64,000 nt of DNA from NCBI RefSeq assembly GCF_900177515.1, contig NZ_FXAK01000009.1, forward strand, positions 310,001 to 374,000. Direction: 5' to 3'. The position numbers and the translations under genes are program-made. The stretch is from Azospirillum oryzae (lineage in GTDB: Bacteria > Pseudomonadota > Alphaproteobacteria > Azospirillales > Azospirillaceae). Positions 54,341-62,364 of this stretch are shown piece after piece (position 1 is the stretch's first letter; the number at the start of each line of letters is the position of its first letter). A model generated the notes under the pieces. The model was not told the origin of the DNA and ran no database searches. It was given only the letters and a program-made list of their open reading frames with translations.

Positions 54341-55357
54341 ATGGGCGTGACGACAATCGGTCTGGATCTGGCGAAGAATGTTTTCCAGGTTCATGGCATC
54401 AATGGCGACGGGAAGGTTTTGGTCCGTCGGCAGTTGCGACGGGGCGAGGTGCTGAAGTTCTTCCAAGGCCTGCCGGCGTGCCTGGTGGGGATGGAAGCGT
54501 GTGGAACGGCGCATCACTGGGCGCGGGAAATTGCGGCGCTGGGCCATACGGTGAAGCTGATGCCGCCCGCCTACGTCAAGCCCTACGTGAAGCGCGGAAA
54601 GACCGACGCCGCTGATGCCGAGGCCATCTGCGAGGCGGTGACCCGGCCGACGATGCGCTTCGTGGCGGTCAAGAGCATCGATCAGCAGGCAGCCTTGATG
54701 CTCCACAAGACTCGGGACCTCTTGGTCCGGCAGCGGACGATGCTGATCAACGCCTTGCGCGGTCACCTCGCGGAGTTCGGGATTATCGCGGCCAAAGGGC
54801 CAAGCGGGACGAAGGCCGCCATCGAGACTTTGCACGAGGCGCAGGATCGTCTTCCGGAGTTGGCGCGACGGGCACTGCACGGCCTCGTCGATCAGCTCCG
54901 CCTGCTCGGCGAAGAAATCGACCGGCTGGAGGCGCGCATTCTGGAGTGGCATCGCGCCAGCGACGTGAGCCGCCGTTTGGCGACGATCCCCGGCATTGGC
55001 CCGATCACCGCGAGCGCGATCGCCGCGGCGGTGCCGGACGGGACGCTGTTCCGATCGGGCCGGCAGTTCGCCGCCTGGCTCGGCCTGACGCCGAAAGCCC
55101 ACAGCAGCGGCGGGAAGGAGCGGCAGACGGGGATCAGCAAGCAAGGCGACGGCTACCTCCGCCGCCTGCTGGTCGTCGGCGCCACGGCGGTCATGCGGCT
55201 GGCGCGCCAGGACAACGCGGCTCGATGCTGGGCGGCGAAGCTGCTGGAGCGCAAGCCCGCCAAACTCGCCGCCGTTGCCCTGGCCAACAAAACGGCGCGC
55301 ATTGCCTGGGCGGTGCTGACGCGCGGCGGGACCTACGCGGCACCGACCGCCGCGTAG
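54341..55357 (+). CDS. IS110-family transposase (DEDD)
   Basis: 338 aa, intact. N-terminal RuvC-like DEDD domain: D9 (GLDLAK), E52 (VGMEACG), D89 and D92 (KTDAADAEAI). C-terminal Transposase_20 region RLATIPGIGPITASAIAAA and QFAAWLGLTPKAHSSGGK, NKTARIAWAVL. SD AGGAG about 9 bp upstream. Catalyses recombination likely directed by an IS-encoded RNA. Confidence 0.96.
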   Translation: MGVTTIGLDLAKNVFQVHGINGDGKVLVRRQLRRGEVLKFFQGLPACLVGMEACGTAHHWAREIAALGHTVKLMPPAYVKPYVKRGKTDAADAEAICEAVTRPTMRFVAVKSIDQQAALMLHKTRDLLVRQRTMLINALRGHLAEFGIIAAKGPSGTKAAIETLHEAQDRLPELARRALHGLVDQLRLLGEEIDRLEARILEWHRASDVSRRLATIPGIGPITASAIAAAVPDGTLFRSGRQFAAWLGLTPKAHSSGGKERQTGISKQGDGYLRRLLVVGATAVMRLARQDNAARCWAAKLLERKPAKLAAVALANKTARIAWAVLTRGGTYAAPTAA

Positions 55358-55625
55358 TCGAGGTTCGCCTCGGCAGCGGACCAAGGTCCTGCCGAGGCGG
55401 ATGGCGTGAGGGTGGTGAGACGTGATGACGAACCGGTCAGACCGGGGATCGACCAAACCCACGGGGACCAAGCGCCCGGGAGCGCGCTGAGGTGATTTGG
55501 GCGTTGATCCGCGGACTTCATCAAGGCCAGCGACCAGAGGTCGCGACGACAGGCCGGACACATGGATGCACCCGACCAACCGTCAACACGAATTCTCCTC
55601 TTGCGCCGAGAGGGCCGTCCACACA
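55358..55625 (+). ncRNA. Structured 3' noncoding segment of the IS, candidate bridge RNA
   Basis: 268 nt between the transposase stop and the right inverted repeat. Contains a perfect 11-bp stem (55366-55376 with 55389-55399, 12-nt loop) and a CCGGT-CAG-ACCGG hairpin at 55433-55445. IS1111-group elements are reported to encode the bridge RNA in this position. The segment's last bases (near 55611-55625) repeat part of the terminal sequence, as a donor-pairing loop might. No expression evidence. Confidence 0.5.
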
Positions 55626-55694
55626 TGGTGTCTTCGACGTCCAACGCTTTTCACCGGCATTTGGGGAAAAGGGCCGTCCACCACATCACCTCAC
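55626..55694. repeat. Right arm of 69-bp perfect inverted repeat
   Basis: Reverse complement of 54255-54323 with no mismatch. Its outer end abuts the first codons of the disrupted membrane-protein gene. Confidence 0.93.
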
Positions 55695-55871
55695 TTGGCC
55701 AAGACAGTCATGGCGCACGCCGCCTGGCGGGCGGTGGCCCCGCGGTGGCCTGCCCAAGCGGACGGGGAGGGGCCGCGCACCCGGGAAGGGGCTTTCCTGT
55801 TCTGCCACCTGTCGCCCAGTATCGGCTTGGCATCATTGCCGATCGGAGTTGAAATTCGATTGAACAGCGCT

Positions 55872-56069
55872 TCACTCCTTGGCGTACTCCTGCGGCTGCG
55901 CACCACCGTCGTCGTCCCAGCCACAAAGCCGGGCACCACGCTCCAGCCGGCGTTGCCGCTCATCGGCAATGCTCATGGCAACCGGGAGCGCCGAAGCGGT
56001 CTGAATGAACATCTTCCCGCGCAGAAAATGGACCGACGACGAGCGCTTGCTTGGGTGTGCGGCTTGCAT
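55872..56069 (-). CDS. Small hypothetical protein
   Basis: 65 aa starting MQAAHPSKRSSSVHF and ending GAQPQEYAKE. The ATG at 56069 has a good SD (GAGGAG, about 8 bp upstream), which favours a real gene although the family is not recognised. Contains a charged centre MSIADERQRRLERGARL. Stands between the IS and another small gene on the same strand. Confidence 0.5.
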   Translation of the reverse strand: MQAAHPSKRSSSVHFLRGKMFIQTASALPVAMSIADERQRRLERGARLCGWDDDGGAQPQEYAKE

Positions 56070-56193
56070 GACGGATTCTCCTCTCCGGTGCGGACCAGTA
56101 AGGCCTGGACCGACTGCACCGATCTGCGTGTTCCTCGCCGTGACGGTCATCCCGGTATGAGGGTGAAGGCACCCGACCGGTCCTGACACGGCT

Positions 56194-56514
56194 TCACCGG
56201 CCCTGCGAACCATGCTCCTGCGAACCGTACTGGGGTTCCGTTTCCGCGGATGCCAGGATTCTGTCCAGTTCATCCGGGTCGATGAGCGCTGTCTGCGCCA
56301 TACCCAACCCTCCATTGGAGCGTCCATCGGCATGCGGCAGATGGATCCAGGTCGCAGTACGGCGGTACACCGGGAAAGAGAGCGAGTCGATCAGCTCCTC
56401 GTCGGTTTCCACGACGTAGCTCCCCGCCGGCTGCACCCCGTCCATGCCGTTCAATTCGAAGGGACGGGTGAACGTCACCGTCCTGGCGGTCGTGCGGGTG
56501 AATGCGGTGCTCAT
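56194..56514 (-). CDS. Small hypothetical protein
   Basis: 106 aa. TARTVTFTRPFELNGMDGVQ followed by PAGSYVVETDEELIDSLSF and PVYRRTATWIHLP look like a compact beta-rich domain seen in hypothetical proteins of related bacteria. GGGAG SD about 9 bp upstream of the ATG at 56514. Function unknown. Confidence 0.75.
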   Translation of the reverse strand: MSTAFTRTTARTVTFTRPFELNGMDGVQPAGSYVVETDEELIDSLSFPVYRRTATWIHLPHADGRSNGGLGMAQTALIDPDELDRILASAETEPQYGSQEHGSQGR

Positions 56515-56724
56515 CGAAAGATGCTCCCGTGCGTGACCGGCGGTTTCTGAAGATGCTCTCCAGGTCAGGTCCCCGGTTGGACGAATGACTTGGTAATCGC
56601 ATTTTGATGGGGAGGGAGGTGCCCGTTCGAATTGACAGGCTTGCGGTGGATGGCGCCCTGCAGATGTTCCGGGTGGTCGAGCGCGGCCTTTGTCCTTGCA
56701 GGACGTTTATCTTCAGCAGACACG

Positions 56725-56880
56725 CTATCCGCTGAAGCCCGAGAACGCCAACCCTGCAAGAAAGCCGACTGACATGCCAAGTGTCAGATAGGCCATGCTC
56801 TTCCATTTCGGCGCGGACAAAGCCCAGGCTGCACGCTCTGAAGCAGTCCACCCGGATAGCGTCGTATGCCTGAGCGTCAC
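56725..56880 (-). CDS. Small single-helix membrane protein, GTG start
   Basis: 51 aa: starts VTLRHTTLSGWTASE and ends with one membrane helix, MAYLTLGMSVGFLAGLAF, SGFSG at the C-terminus. The GTG at 56880 has AGGAGG 5 bp upstream, a near-ideal site; an adjacent GTG at 56883 is too close to it. Not homologous to anything I recognise. The flanks 56515-56724 and 56881-57098 show no further gene; the latter is AT-rich. Confidence 0.55.
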   Translation of the reverse strand: MTLRHTTLSGWTASERAAWALSAPKWKSMAYLTLGMSVGFLAGLAFSGFSG

Positions 56881-57098
56881 CACAGCCTCCTATCACAAAT
56901 TCTGCAATTAATATGGTACCAATAATTTGCACCACAATGGTCGACTTCAAATATCTATGTCGAAACTCATTCGGCATAATTTCTTTTGCGTTCTATTTGT
57001 ATTGGAATCTATGCGCTTTTGTTTTCTTAATATGGAGTACGGTCCTTTCCCTCTGCTCCATCGCGGCGCGTCGCTGCGACGCCGTTGCGATGCCCGGC

Positions 57099-57686
57099 TC
57101 AAGACGCCATGAACCGGACCGCCTTGACCGATTGCCAGATGGTGAGAGCCGTGACGAAGAGAACGGCGGCGGCCGCCGCCAGGGACAGCGCCAGCAACAC
57201 CCCGTCCTCTTCGAGATAAGCCAGGGCGATCAGCATGATCGTCACGGCCGGCACGATGTTGCTCAGGGGAATCGGGACGAAGAAGACGCTTGTCAGCGCG
57301 AGAACGACCAGCCCGACCACGCGCGTCGTCGCCTCGAACGGCGTCTTCCAGCGCGGGTGTATGACCGTCTCCATCCGCCTCAACACCGGCACAGCACGAT
57401 CGACCAGCCGGACCAGGCGCTGTGTCGAAAAGCGCCGGGACGTGATCATCAGGGGAAAAACCGGACTCTCGCGCGCCAGGGTCATCTGGAGAGCGGGAAT
57501 GGTCAGCAGCAGGCCGACGGCCGGCGACGTTCCCGGCGCCAGCCCGATCAGCGCCAGCAGCAGCAGAACGATGCCGAAGGAACGCTTGTGGAGTTTTTCC
57601 AGCAGCCATCCGAACGTCACGCAATCCGCCGGAGCCTCGTCCAGCAAGCCGCGCAGAACCTCGGATGTCGGAATATGCAGCGTCAT
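57099..57686 (-). CDS. exoD: Exopolysaccharide synthesis protein ExoD family
   Basis: 195 aa integral membrane protein. LHKRSFGIVLLLLALIGLAP, then TIPALQMTLARESPVFP and NIVPAVTIMLIALAYLEEDG are the ExoD signature. In rhizobia ExoD affects exopolysaccharide production and alkaline tolerance. Sits downstream of a kinase gene on the same strand with 42 bp between. Confidence 0.92.
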   Translation of the reverse strand: MTLHIPTSEVLRGLLDEAPADCVTFGWLLEKLHKRSFGIVLLLLALIGLAPGTSPAVGLLLTIPALQMTLARESPVFPLMITSRRFSTQRLVRLVDRAVPVLRRMETVIHPRWKTPFEATTRVVGLVVLALTSVFFVPIPLSNIVPAVTIMLIALAYLEEDGVLLALSLAAAAAVLFVTALTIWQSVKAVRFMAS

Positions 57687-57728
57687 GGCCCCTTGCTCCG
57701 GCCGTTTGGCATCGTCGCTATCAAGCGG

Positions 57729-58922
57729 TCATGCGGGGATTGACACCGTGACGGTGGTGCCCCTGTCGGACCTGACGGTCACACTGGCTTCGATCTGTTC
57801 GGCCAGCAACTCCATCAGGGTGAGACCGAGCGAACCTCCGCGTCGCTCGTCGGGCATGCCGACGCCATCGTCACCGATGGTCATGCGCAGAAGGCTGCGT
57901 GAGGTGTGGCGGAATGAGACGGTGACGCGGCCGGAGCGTCCATCCGGAAAAGCGTATTTCAGCGCGTTGATCATCGCCTCGTTGGCGATCAGGGCGAGCG
58001 GGATGGCCTGGTCCGGCTTCAGAAACGCTTCGTCGGTATCGATATCCAGGACCACCCGCAGACCGTGCGCGGCACCAAAGGACGCCAGCAGGTCGCGGCA
58101 CAGCATCCCCAGATATCCGCCGAATTCGATCTCCTGCAGCCCTTGCGCCCGGTAGAGCTTCTCGTGGATCTCGGCCATGCGGTCCAGCCGTTCCACGGCG
58201 CTGTGCAGCGCCTCCTGGACGGCCGGTTCCTGGCTCCGGGCGATGCTCATTTGGATGCGCAGGAAGGACGAAGCCATCTGCAAGGTGTTCTTGACCCGGT
58301 GGTTCACCTCCCGCATCAGGTCGTCCTTGTCGCGCAGCAGCATGTCCTTGTCGTGAAGCGTGTTGCGCAGCACCCGCTCCACGTCGACGCGGCGCTCGAC
58401 TTCACTGGCGAGCTGGCGGTTGAGTTCGTCCAGCCGCTCGGTGCGCAGCGAGACGCGGCGGTCGAGATCCTCGTTGAGCTGCCGCAACTCGTCTTCCGCC
58501 GTCTTGCGCTCGGTGATGTCGACAAAGGACGCGAAGTGGTAGCGGATGCGGTCCTCCTCGAAGACGGGGGCGACATGCTGGAGCATCCACAGCTGCTTTC
58601 CGTCCTTCCGGTAGAGCTGCACCCCGCGCACGATGGCCTCTCCGGCGCGCACGGTCAGGTCGATGGCACGTGCCACCTCCGGGTCGGTGTCGACGCCGGA
58701 CAGCAGGTGATAGTTCCTGCCAAGGATCTCCTCGCGCGCATAGCCGCTCAGCTTGATGAACGCGGCATTGACGAAGACGATCGGCACGTCCGGCAGGGTC
58801 GGATCGGCGATCAGCATCGGCATCAGGGTGGATTCCGCAGCCACCACGAAGGGACCGCCGCGCGCTTCCTCCGCCTTGACCATCTGCTCGGCGTCCTTCT
58901 GGTCGCGGGGATTTCCGGGCAT
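57729..58922 (-). CDS. LOV-like PAS sensor histidine kinase (HisKA_2/HWE type) lacking the photoactive Cys
   Basis: 397 aa. PAS domain (about residues 25-138) has LOV features NAAFIKLSGYAREEILGRN, DTDPE and YRKDG, but the flavin-adduct Cys is Tyr71. A coiled coil (140-200) leads to the HisKA_2 box EVNHRVKNTLQM with His208, then an HATPase domain (NALKYAF, GDDGVGMP, GLTLMELL). SD AGGGAG. Probably in the alphaproteobacterial general stress network or a redox/flavin sensor. No response regulator is adjacent. Confidence 0.9.
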   Translation of the reverse strand: MPGNPRDQKDAEQMVKAEEARGGPFVVAAESTLMPMLIADPTLPDVPIVFVNAAFIKLSGYAREEILGRNYHLLSGVDTDPEVARAIDLTVRAGEAIVRGVQLYRKDGKQLWMLQHVAPVFEEDRIRYHFASFVDITERKTAEDELRQLNEDLDRRVSLRTERLDELNRQLASEVERRVDVERVLRNTLHDKDMLLRDKDDLMREVNHRVKNTLQMASSFLRIQMSIARSQEPAVQEALHSAVERLDRMAEIHEKLYRAQGLQEIEFGGYLGMLCRDLLASFGAAHGLRVVLDIDTDEAFLKPDQAIPLALIANEAMINALKYAFPDGRSGRVTVSFRHTSRSLLRMTIGDDGVGMPDERRGGSLGLTLMELLAEQIEASVTVRSDRGTTVTVSIPA

Positions 58923-59273
58923 GCAGCGCTCCCTGCGTTTGGTCGTTTATTTTTGAAAAGATACAGGTGCGGACCACAGGCTCATTATGCGCAAAAGTGG
59001 CGCCGACACATCGCCGGATGTCTGGCCGGACACGATAGATATAATAATTGTCAAAAAGTGGTTTTCTCGAAGTCACGCACTTGAAATTAGAAATCACACG
59101 GCGTCAAATACTATCTCTTTTTATCTTACGATTTATAGCGGGTTTCTCCTAGTTATATTTCTCCGCCGGTTGAATTTTTGCGATGCAGCATAATATGAAG
59201 CTAAGTCATTCAGGTCGAGCCCGACGCTCCCTGCCTGCACCCAACCATCATCCCGAACAGTTATGGAGACGAC
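58923..59273. other. 351-bp AT-rich intergenic region
   Basis: Divergent gap between the kinase and the phasin-like gene. 59020-59200 is much richer in A+T than the rest of the window. No gene or clear dyad; presumably promoters for both sides. Confidence 0.5.
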
Positions 59274-59783
59274 ATGGACGACGGCACGCACCCGACCTCC
59301 ACCACTCGACCGACCATTCACAGCGCCAGCGACGAAGCCGCGGCCAACGCCGAGGCATCCAAGAGGCCCGGCATCCGCAGCGCCAGTGAAGAGCAAGCAC
59401 CGAAAGCCGGCGCAGCGGCAGCGCAGGCCTCCCGTAGCGTCGGCCAGCAGCCGAGGCCCTGGCCGCCGAAGCTGCCTGGCGCCGGCAGCATGGGCAGTCT
59501 TCCGGAAGCCGGGCGGGCGACGGAATCCGGCAATGCTCTGGCAGCGGGTTATGGCGGGGTCTTCTCGGAGGCCGTCACCTTCATGAACCAGGCGGTCGAC
59601 CGCCAGAACGAGATGATGAGCAGCATGCTCCGGGCTCACGGCCCGCAGGACATCATGATGGCGGGCAGCCGCTATATGCTCGGCGGCTGGCTGGCCTTGT
59701 TCGAAGTCAATGTCCGTGTCGCTCAGGCCGCGTCCCGCCTCACGGAAGGCGCCAAGCAGATGACGACCCGGCCCGGCGGCTGA
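59274..59783 (+). CDS. Phasin-like protein
   Basis: 169 aa. The first about 80 residues are low-complexity (Ala, Pro, Ser, Thr rich). The C-terminal half is helical: FSEAVTFMNQAVDRQNEMM, then MAGSRYMLGGWLALFEVNVR and VAQAASRLTEGAKQM, resembling phasin or granule-associated helices. SD GGAG about 7 bp before the ATG. May coat PHB granules; assignment is by composition and local pattern. Confidence 0.68.
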   Translation: MDDGTHPTSTTRPTIHSASDEAAANAEASKRPGIRSASEEQAPKAGAAAAQASRSVGQQPRPWPPKLPGAGSMGSLPEAGRATESGNALAAGYGGVFSEAVTFMNQAVDRQNEMMSSMLRAHGPQDIMMAGSRYMLGGWLALFEVNVRVAQAASRLTEGAKQMTTRPGG

Positions 59784-59862
59784 CCGGTGCCGGCATCCGG
59801 CCGGCTCTTTCCAGCTCCCTGGCCACCGGAACCGCAGGAGCAGAACCGTAGGAGTGCCTCCG

Positions 59863-60264
59863 TTGACCGACTCGGACGAAAACGGGCCGCAGACGCTTCT
59901 CGCCGTCGAGGAGCGGGTGAGCGTGCACATGCGCACGCAGGTGACCGGAGCGGTTCACGCCCGCACCCTCAGCCACGAACACGAGCAGCCTGTCGAAGCC
60001 GACCTGTCGGTGGAGAAGCTTGAGGTCGAGCGGGTCGCTGTCGGTCGCTTCGTCGATGGCCCGATCCCCGACCGCCAGGACGGCGACACCACCGTCATCT
60101 CGGTGATCGAGGAGGTGGCCACCGTGGAAGTCCGCCTGAGGCTGGTGGAAGAGGTCCGGATCACCCGCCGCACCACGAGCCGCAAGATGATCGACCACGT
60201 CACGGTGCGCCGTCAGGAGGTGGTCGTCGACCAGGACCCGCCACCGGACGCTCCCGCGGCCTGA
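59863..60264 (+). CDS. DUF2382 (YsnF/AvaK-type) domain protein, short form
   Basis: 133 aa from a TTG start with AGGAG 8 bp upstream; a GTG at 59854 is an alternative but has no spaced SD. The core LAVEERVSVHMRTQVTGAVH, VSVIEEVATVEVRLRLVEEV and ITRRTTSRKMIDHVTVRRQE is the DUF2382 repeat pattern. Family members are linked to stress responses; biochemical role unknown. Likely co-transcribed with the next gene. Confidence 0.78.
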   Translation: MTDSDENGPQTLLAVEERVSVHMRTQVTGAVHARTLSHEHEQPVEADLSVEKLEVERVAVGRFVDGPIPDRQDGDTTVISVIEEVATVEVRLRLVEEVRITRRTTSRKMIDHVTVRRQEVVVDQDPPPDAPAA

Positions 60265-60319
60265 ACGGCCGGGAATGCCTGAACACCCCAGAACATCTGA
60301 AATCCATTTGGAGAGCATC

Positions 60320-61060
60320 ATGAGCACGATCGTCGTTGGACTTTACAAGGAAAGCGGTTCCGCCAAGAAGGCCTTCCAGGCCCTGATTGCGGCGGGCTGC
60401 CAGGAAACGGACATCGAAACCTTCGGCGGCGCCGACAGCGCCGACAAGGCCGCCCAGGGTCTGCTGGGGCACGGCTTCGAGAAGGAACTGGCCGAGCAGT
60501 ATGGCGCGGCCGTCCGCCGGGGCCACACCCTGGTCGCGGCCGACATCGCCGACCAGGACGCCGACGCGGCGGAAGCCATCCTCGATGAAAACGGGTCCGT
60601 TGACCTGCCCGAGCCCACGGCGGTGCGGAAGCCGGCCCAGAAGGCGGGCAACGGCAGCAACGTCGAGCAGGAGACCCTCCAGTCGGTGAAGGAGGAGGTC
60701 GAGATCGGCAAGCGCCGGGTCGCCAAGGGCGGGGTGAAGGCCACGTTGGAGGTCACCGAAACGCCGGTTCGGGAAACCGTGACGCTGCGCGACGAGGCGG
60801 TGGACGTGGAGCATCGCACGGTCGACCGGCCCCTGAGCGCAGACGAGGAGAAGGCCGCCTTCGGCGAGAAGACCATCGAGCTGACGGCGACCTCCGAAAT
60901 GCCGGAGATCACCAAGGAGGCCCGCGTCGTCGAGGAGGTCGTGCTGTCCAAGACGGCGTCCGAACAGGAAAAGACCGTGGAGGCCGTCGCCCGCCGCACC
61001 GATGTCAAGGTGGAGCCGGTCGCCGGCACGTCAGGCGGCAAGCCCGGCAACAAGCGCTGA
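60320..61060 (+). CDS. DUF2382/YsnF stress-response protein
   Basis: 246 aa. N-terminal ferredoxin-like general stress domain (STIVVGLYKESGSAKKAF, residues 2-75) followed by a DUF2382 domain (EEVEIGKRRVAKGGVKATLE ... TVTLRDEAVDVEHRTVDRPL). ATG at 60320 has GGAGAG upstream; an ORF start at 60275 is unsupported. Tandem with the short DUF2382 protein. Confidence 0.88.
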   Translation: MSTIVVGLYKESGSAKKAFQALIAAGCQETDIETFGGADSADKAAQGLLGHGFEKELAEQYGAAVRRGHTLVAADIADQDADAAEAILDENGSVDLPEPTAVRKPAQKAGNGSNVEQETLQSVKEEVEIGKRRVAKGGVKATLEVTETPVRETVTLRDEAVDVEHRTVDRPLSADEEKAAFGEKTIELTATSEMPEITKEARVVEEVVLSKTASEQEKTVEAVARRTDVKVEPVAGTSGGKPGNKR

Positions 61061-61079
61061 TCTGAAAAACGCATGAAAA

Positions 61080-61098
61080 GGGCGGACCTGAACCGCCC
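61080..61098 (+). terminator. Small hairpin after the DUF2382 gene
   Basis: Six-bp stem GGGCGG-N7-CCGCCC preceded by AAAA but not followed by a T tract. Weak terminator candidate 20 bp after the stop. Confidence 0.4.
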
Positions 61099-61454
61099 AT
61101 AAGGACGACAAGACAGCCGCTGCCTCGACCGCAACCATCCCGGCTGTGGCCGAGGCGAAGGTTGGTCTGCCGAAGACATCCAGAGGAACGCTGATTCTTG
61201 CAAGTTCTGGAAAGATACTGGATGACGGGGCCGGTGCAATCCGCTCTTGCAAATCGTCAGATCCCCAAGAGCTATCCTTGATATTTTTTAAACACATATC
61301 GCTCAATCACCAGTTAGGTTCTTCTGAGGCCACTCCAGGCTCTCCCTTTCTGCTGATGATTGCAGGTCTGAAGCTCTTCCTGGCGTGAGTCGATCCAGAC
61401 GGCATGATCGCTGCCGCCATTGCCGGCAGACCAGCCCCAGATCGGAGAGCACCC
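61099..61454. other. 356-bp region without a supported gene
   Basis: Mixed composition with an AT-rich patch around 61270-61320. Short open frames are present on both strands but none has an SD and protein-like composition together. Confidence 0.5.
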
Positions 61455-61778
61455 ATGGATGCCAGGACAAGGCTCGCCTTCTTCATCTTGAAAACGCATT
61501 CCGGTTGGATCGTGCGGGCGGACGGCTTCGTCTATCCGCCCTGCATCGACCAAGCCGATGCACTCGACAAAGCCATTCGCGAAGCCAGGGCGGCGGAACG
61601 CCTCGGCTTCGCCAGCGTCGTGCTGGCACAATCGGCGACGGGGGAACCCTGTTCTGTCCGCTGGTCCTGTGCCGGCGCCGCCGGAGTTCCAAGGGTAGCC
61701 ACCGAAACTCCGCATTCGGCAATTCCGCCCATGGCGGGCATTCCGCTATTCGCACACCGACCGGAGGAACGCCCATGA
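61455..61778 (+). CDS. Small hypothetical protein
   Basis: 107 aa. MDARTRLAFFILKTHSGWIV and YPPCIDQADALDKAIREARA resemble small DUF2188-like stress proteins with a Trp-containing beta hairpin and one helix. GGAGAG SD. Ends in an ATGA overlap with the next gene. Confidence 0.65.
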   Translation: MDARTRLAFFILKTHSGWIVRADGFVYPPCIDQADALDKAIREARAAERLGFASVVLAQSATGEPCSVRWSCAGAAGVPRVATETPHSAIPPMAGIPLFAHRPEERP

Positions 61779-62020
61779 CCGCCCTGTTCCACTCCATCGA
61801 CGGGCGATACCCTCATGGGGCCGACGTGCTGCGCGAACAGCTGCGCTGGGGGGACGCCGAACGCCGTTGGCATCCGGCACCGCACAACGCTCCATCCAAC
61901 CGGCTGCCCGCTGGCTACCCACCGCCGGGCCACGCCAGCCTTCCGCAGGGCGCGCTGCTGACCCGTCTCACCACGGCCTGTACCCGCGCGGCCGGCACGA
62001 CCGCCATGAAGAAACGGTGA
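61775..62020 (+). CDS. Small hypothetical protein
   Basis: 81 aa, MTALFHSIDGRYPHGADVL onward; Pro- and Ala-rich C-terminal half. GGAGGAA SD and ATGA overlap with the preceding gene support it as real. Family not recognised. Confidence 0.6.
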   Translation: MTALFHSIDGRYPHGADVLREQLRWGDAERRWHPAPHNAPSNRLPAGYPPPGHASLPQGALLTRLTTACTRAAGTTAMKKR

Positions 62021-62024
62021 CACT

Positions 62025-62321
62025 ATGAGTCTTTCAGCCCATTACATCGTGTCATGCCAAACGGATGGCTGGTTCATCATGCTGGAAGGGGAGCGCTACG
62101 GCCCCTTTCTCGACGGTCAGGTCGGCGCCCTCATCGCCGCGGTGCAGGCTGCCAACCATGCCGGAAAGGACGGCCACGATGCCCGCGTGCTGTTGCGCGC
62201 GAAGAACGGGTGCGTCTCCACCGCCTGGATCTTCGGCACCGAAAGCTACCCGTCGCGTACACCTCCATCCAGGGCGCGAAATCCATCGGCGCATAAGGTG
62301 GCGGCAGACCGATGCCGCTGA
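62025..62321 (+). CDS. Small DUF2188-like protein with rearranged C-terminus
   Basis: 98 aa. YIVSCQTDGWFIMLEGERYG, PFLDGQVGALIAAVQAANHA and DARVLLRAKNGCVSTAWIFG match the beta-hairpin/helix pattern of small proteins that read back a Trp-containing query sequence. After about residue 74 the sequence (SRTPPSRARNPSAH) is antisense to a transglutaminase remnant, so the natural C-terminus seems lost. Confidence 0.62.
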   Translation: MSLSAHYIVSCQTDGWFIMLEGERYGPFLDGQVGALIAAVQAANHAGKDGHDARVLLRAKNGCVSTAWIFGTESYPSRTPPSRARNPSAHKVAADRCR

Positions 62322-62364
62322 TGTAGCCGGTGTAGTAACGCGCGGGAATGTTCATCGCGCGGCA
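62248..62364 (-). pseudogene. Transglutaminase-like domain fragment
   Basis: About 39 codons: CRAMNIPARYYTGYISGIGL followed by PPPYAPMDFAPWMEVYATG. This is the core of bacterial transglutaminase-like proteins (ARxxxIPARYVSGY ... MDFSAWFEVY). No other part of the gene is present; both ends are joined to unrelated coding sequences, marking a rearrangement junction. Confidence 0.75.

Larger units (their letters stand above)
54256..55693 (+). mobile_element. IS110-family (IS1111-like) insertion sequence
   Basis: About 1438 bp with a single DEDD transposase gene, a short left end (85 bp) and a long 3' noncoding right end (336 bp). Boundaries are set by the ends of a perfect inverted repeat and by restoration of the interrupted reading frame when the element is removed. 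No target-site duplication is apparent, as usual for this family. Long terminal inverted repeats are not usual for it. Confidence 0.8.
53832..55711 (-). pseudogene. Membrane-protein gene disrupted by the IS110 element
   Basis: Joining bases 55711-55694 (MTVLAK) with the minus strand from 54255 downward (PAGGLAPVQPWRGMAAALGTF) gives one continuous frame of a small 3-4-helix membrane protein: VWPNPVFVRMTPTQGFEVW, then FGSLLGFLGIACPTCNKILL with a CxxC pair, and FGSDLLLTYFEPYRLPLA. Near 53880 the frame runs past any plausible stop; shifting frame gives WRFNIMPSLGMPVSHKAA and a TGA at 53832-53834, so there may also be a 3' frameshift. Function unknown. Confidence 0.65.

Noticed and set aside
61146..61388. 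80-aa plus-strand ORF after the DUF2382 gene
   Set aside because: No SD and no domain; composition does not resemble neighbouring genes.
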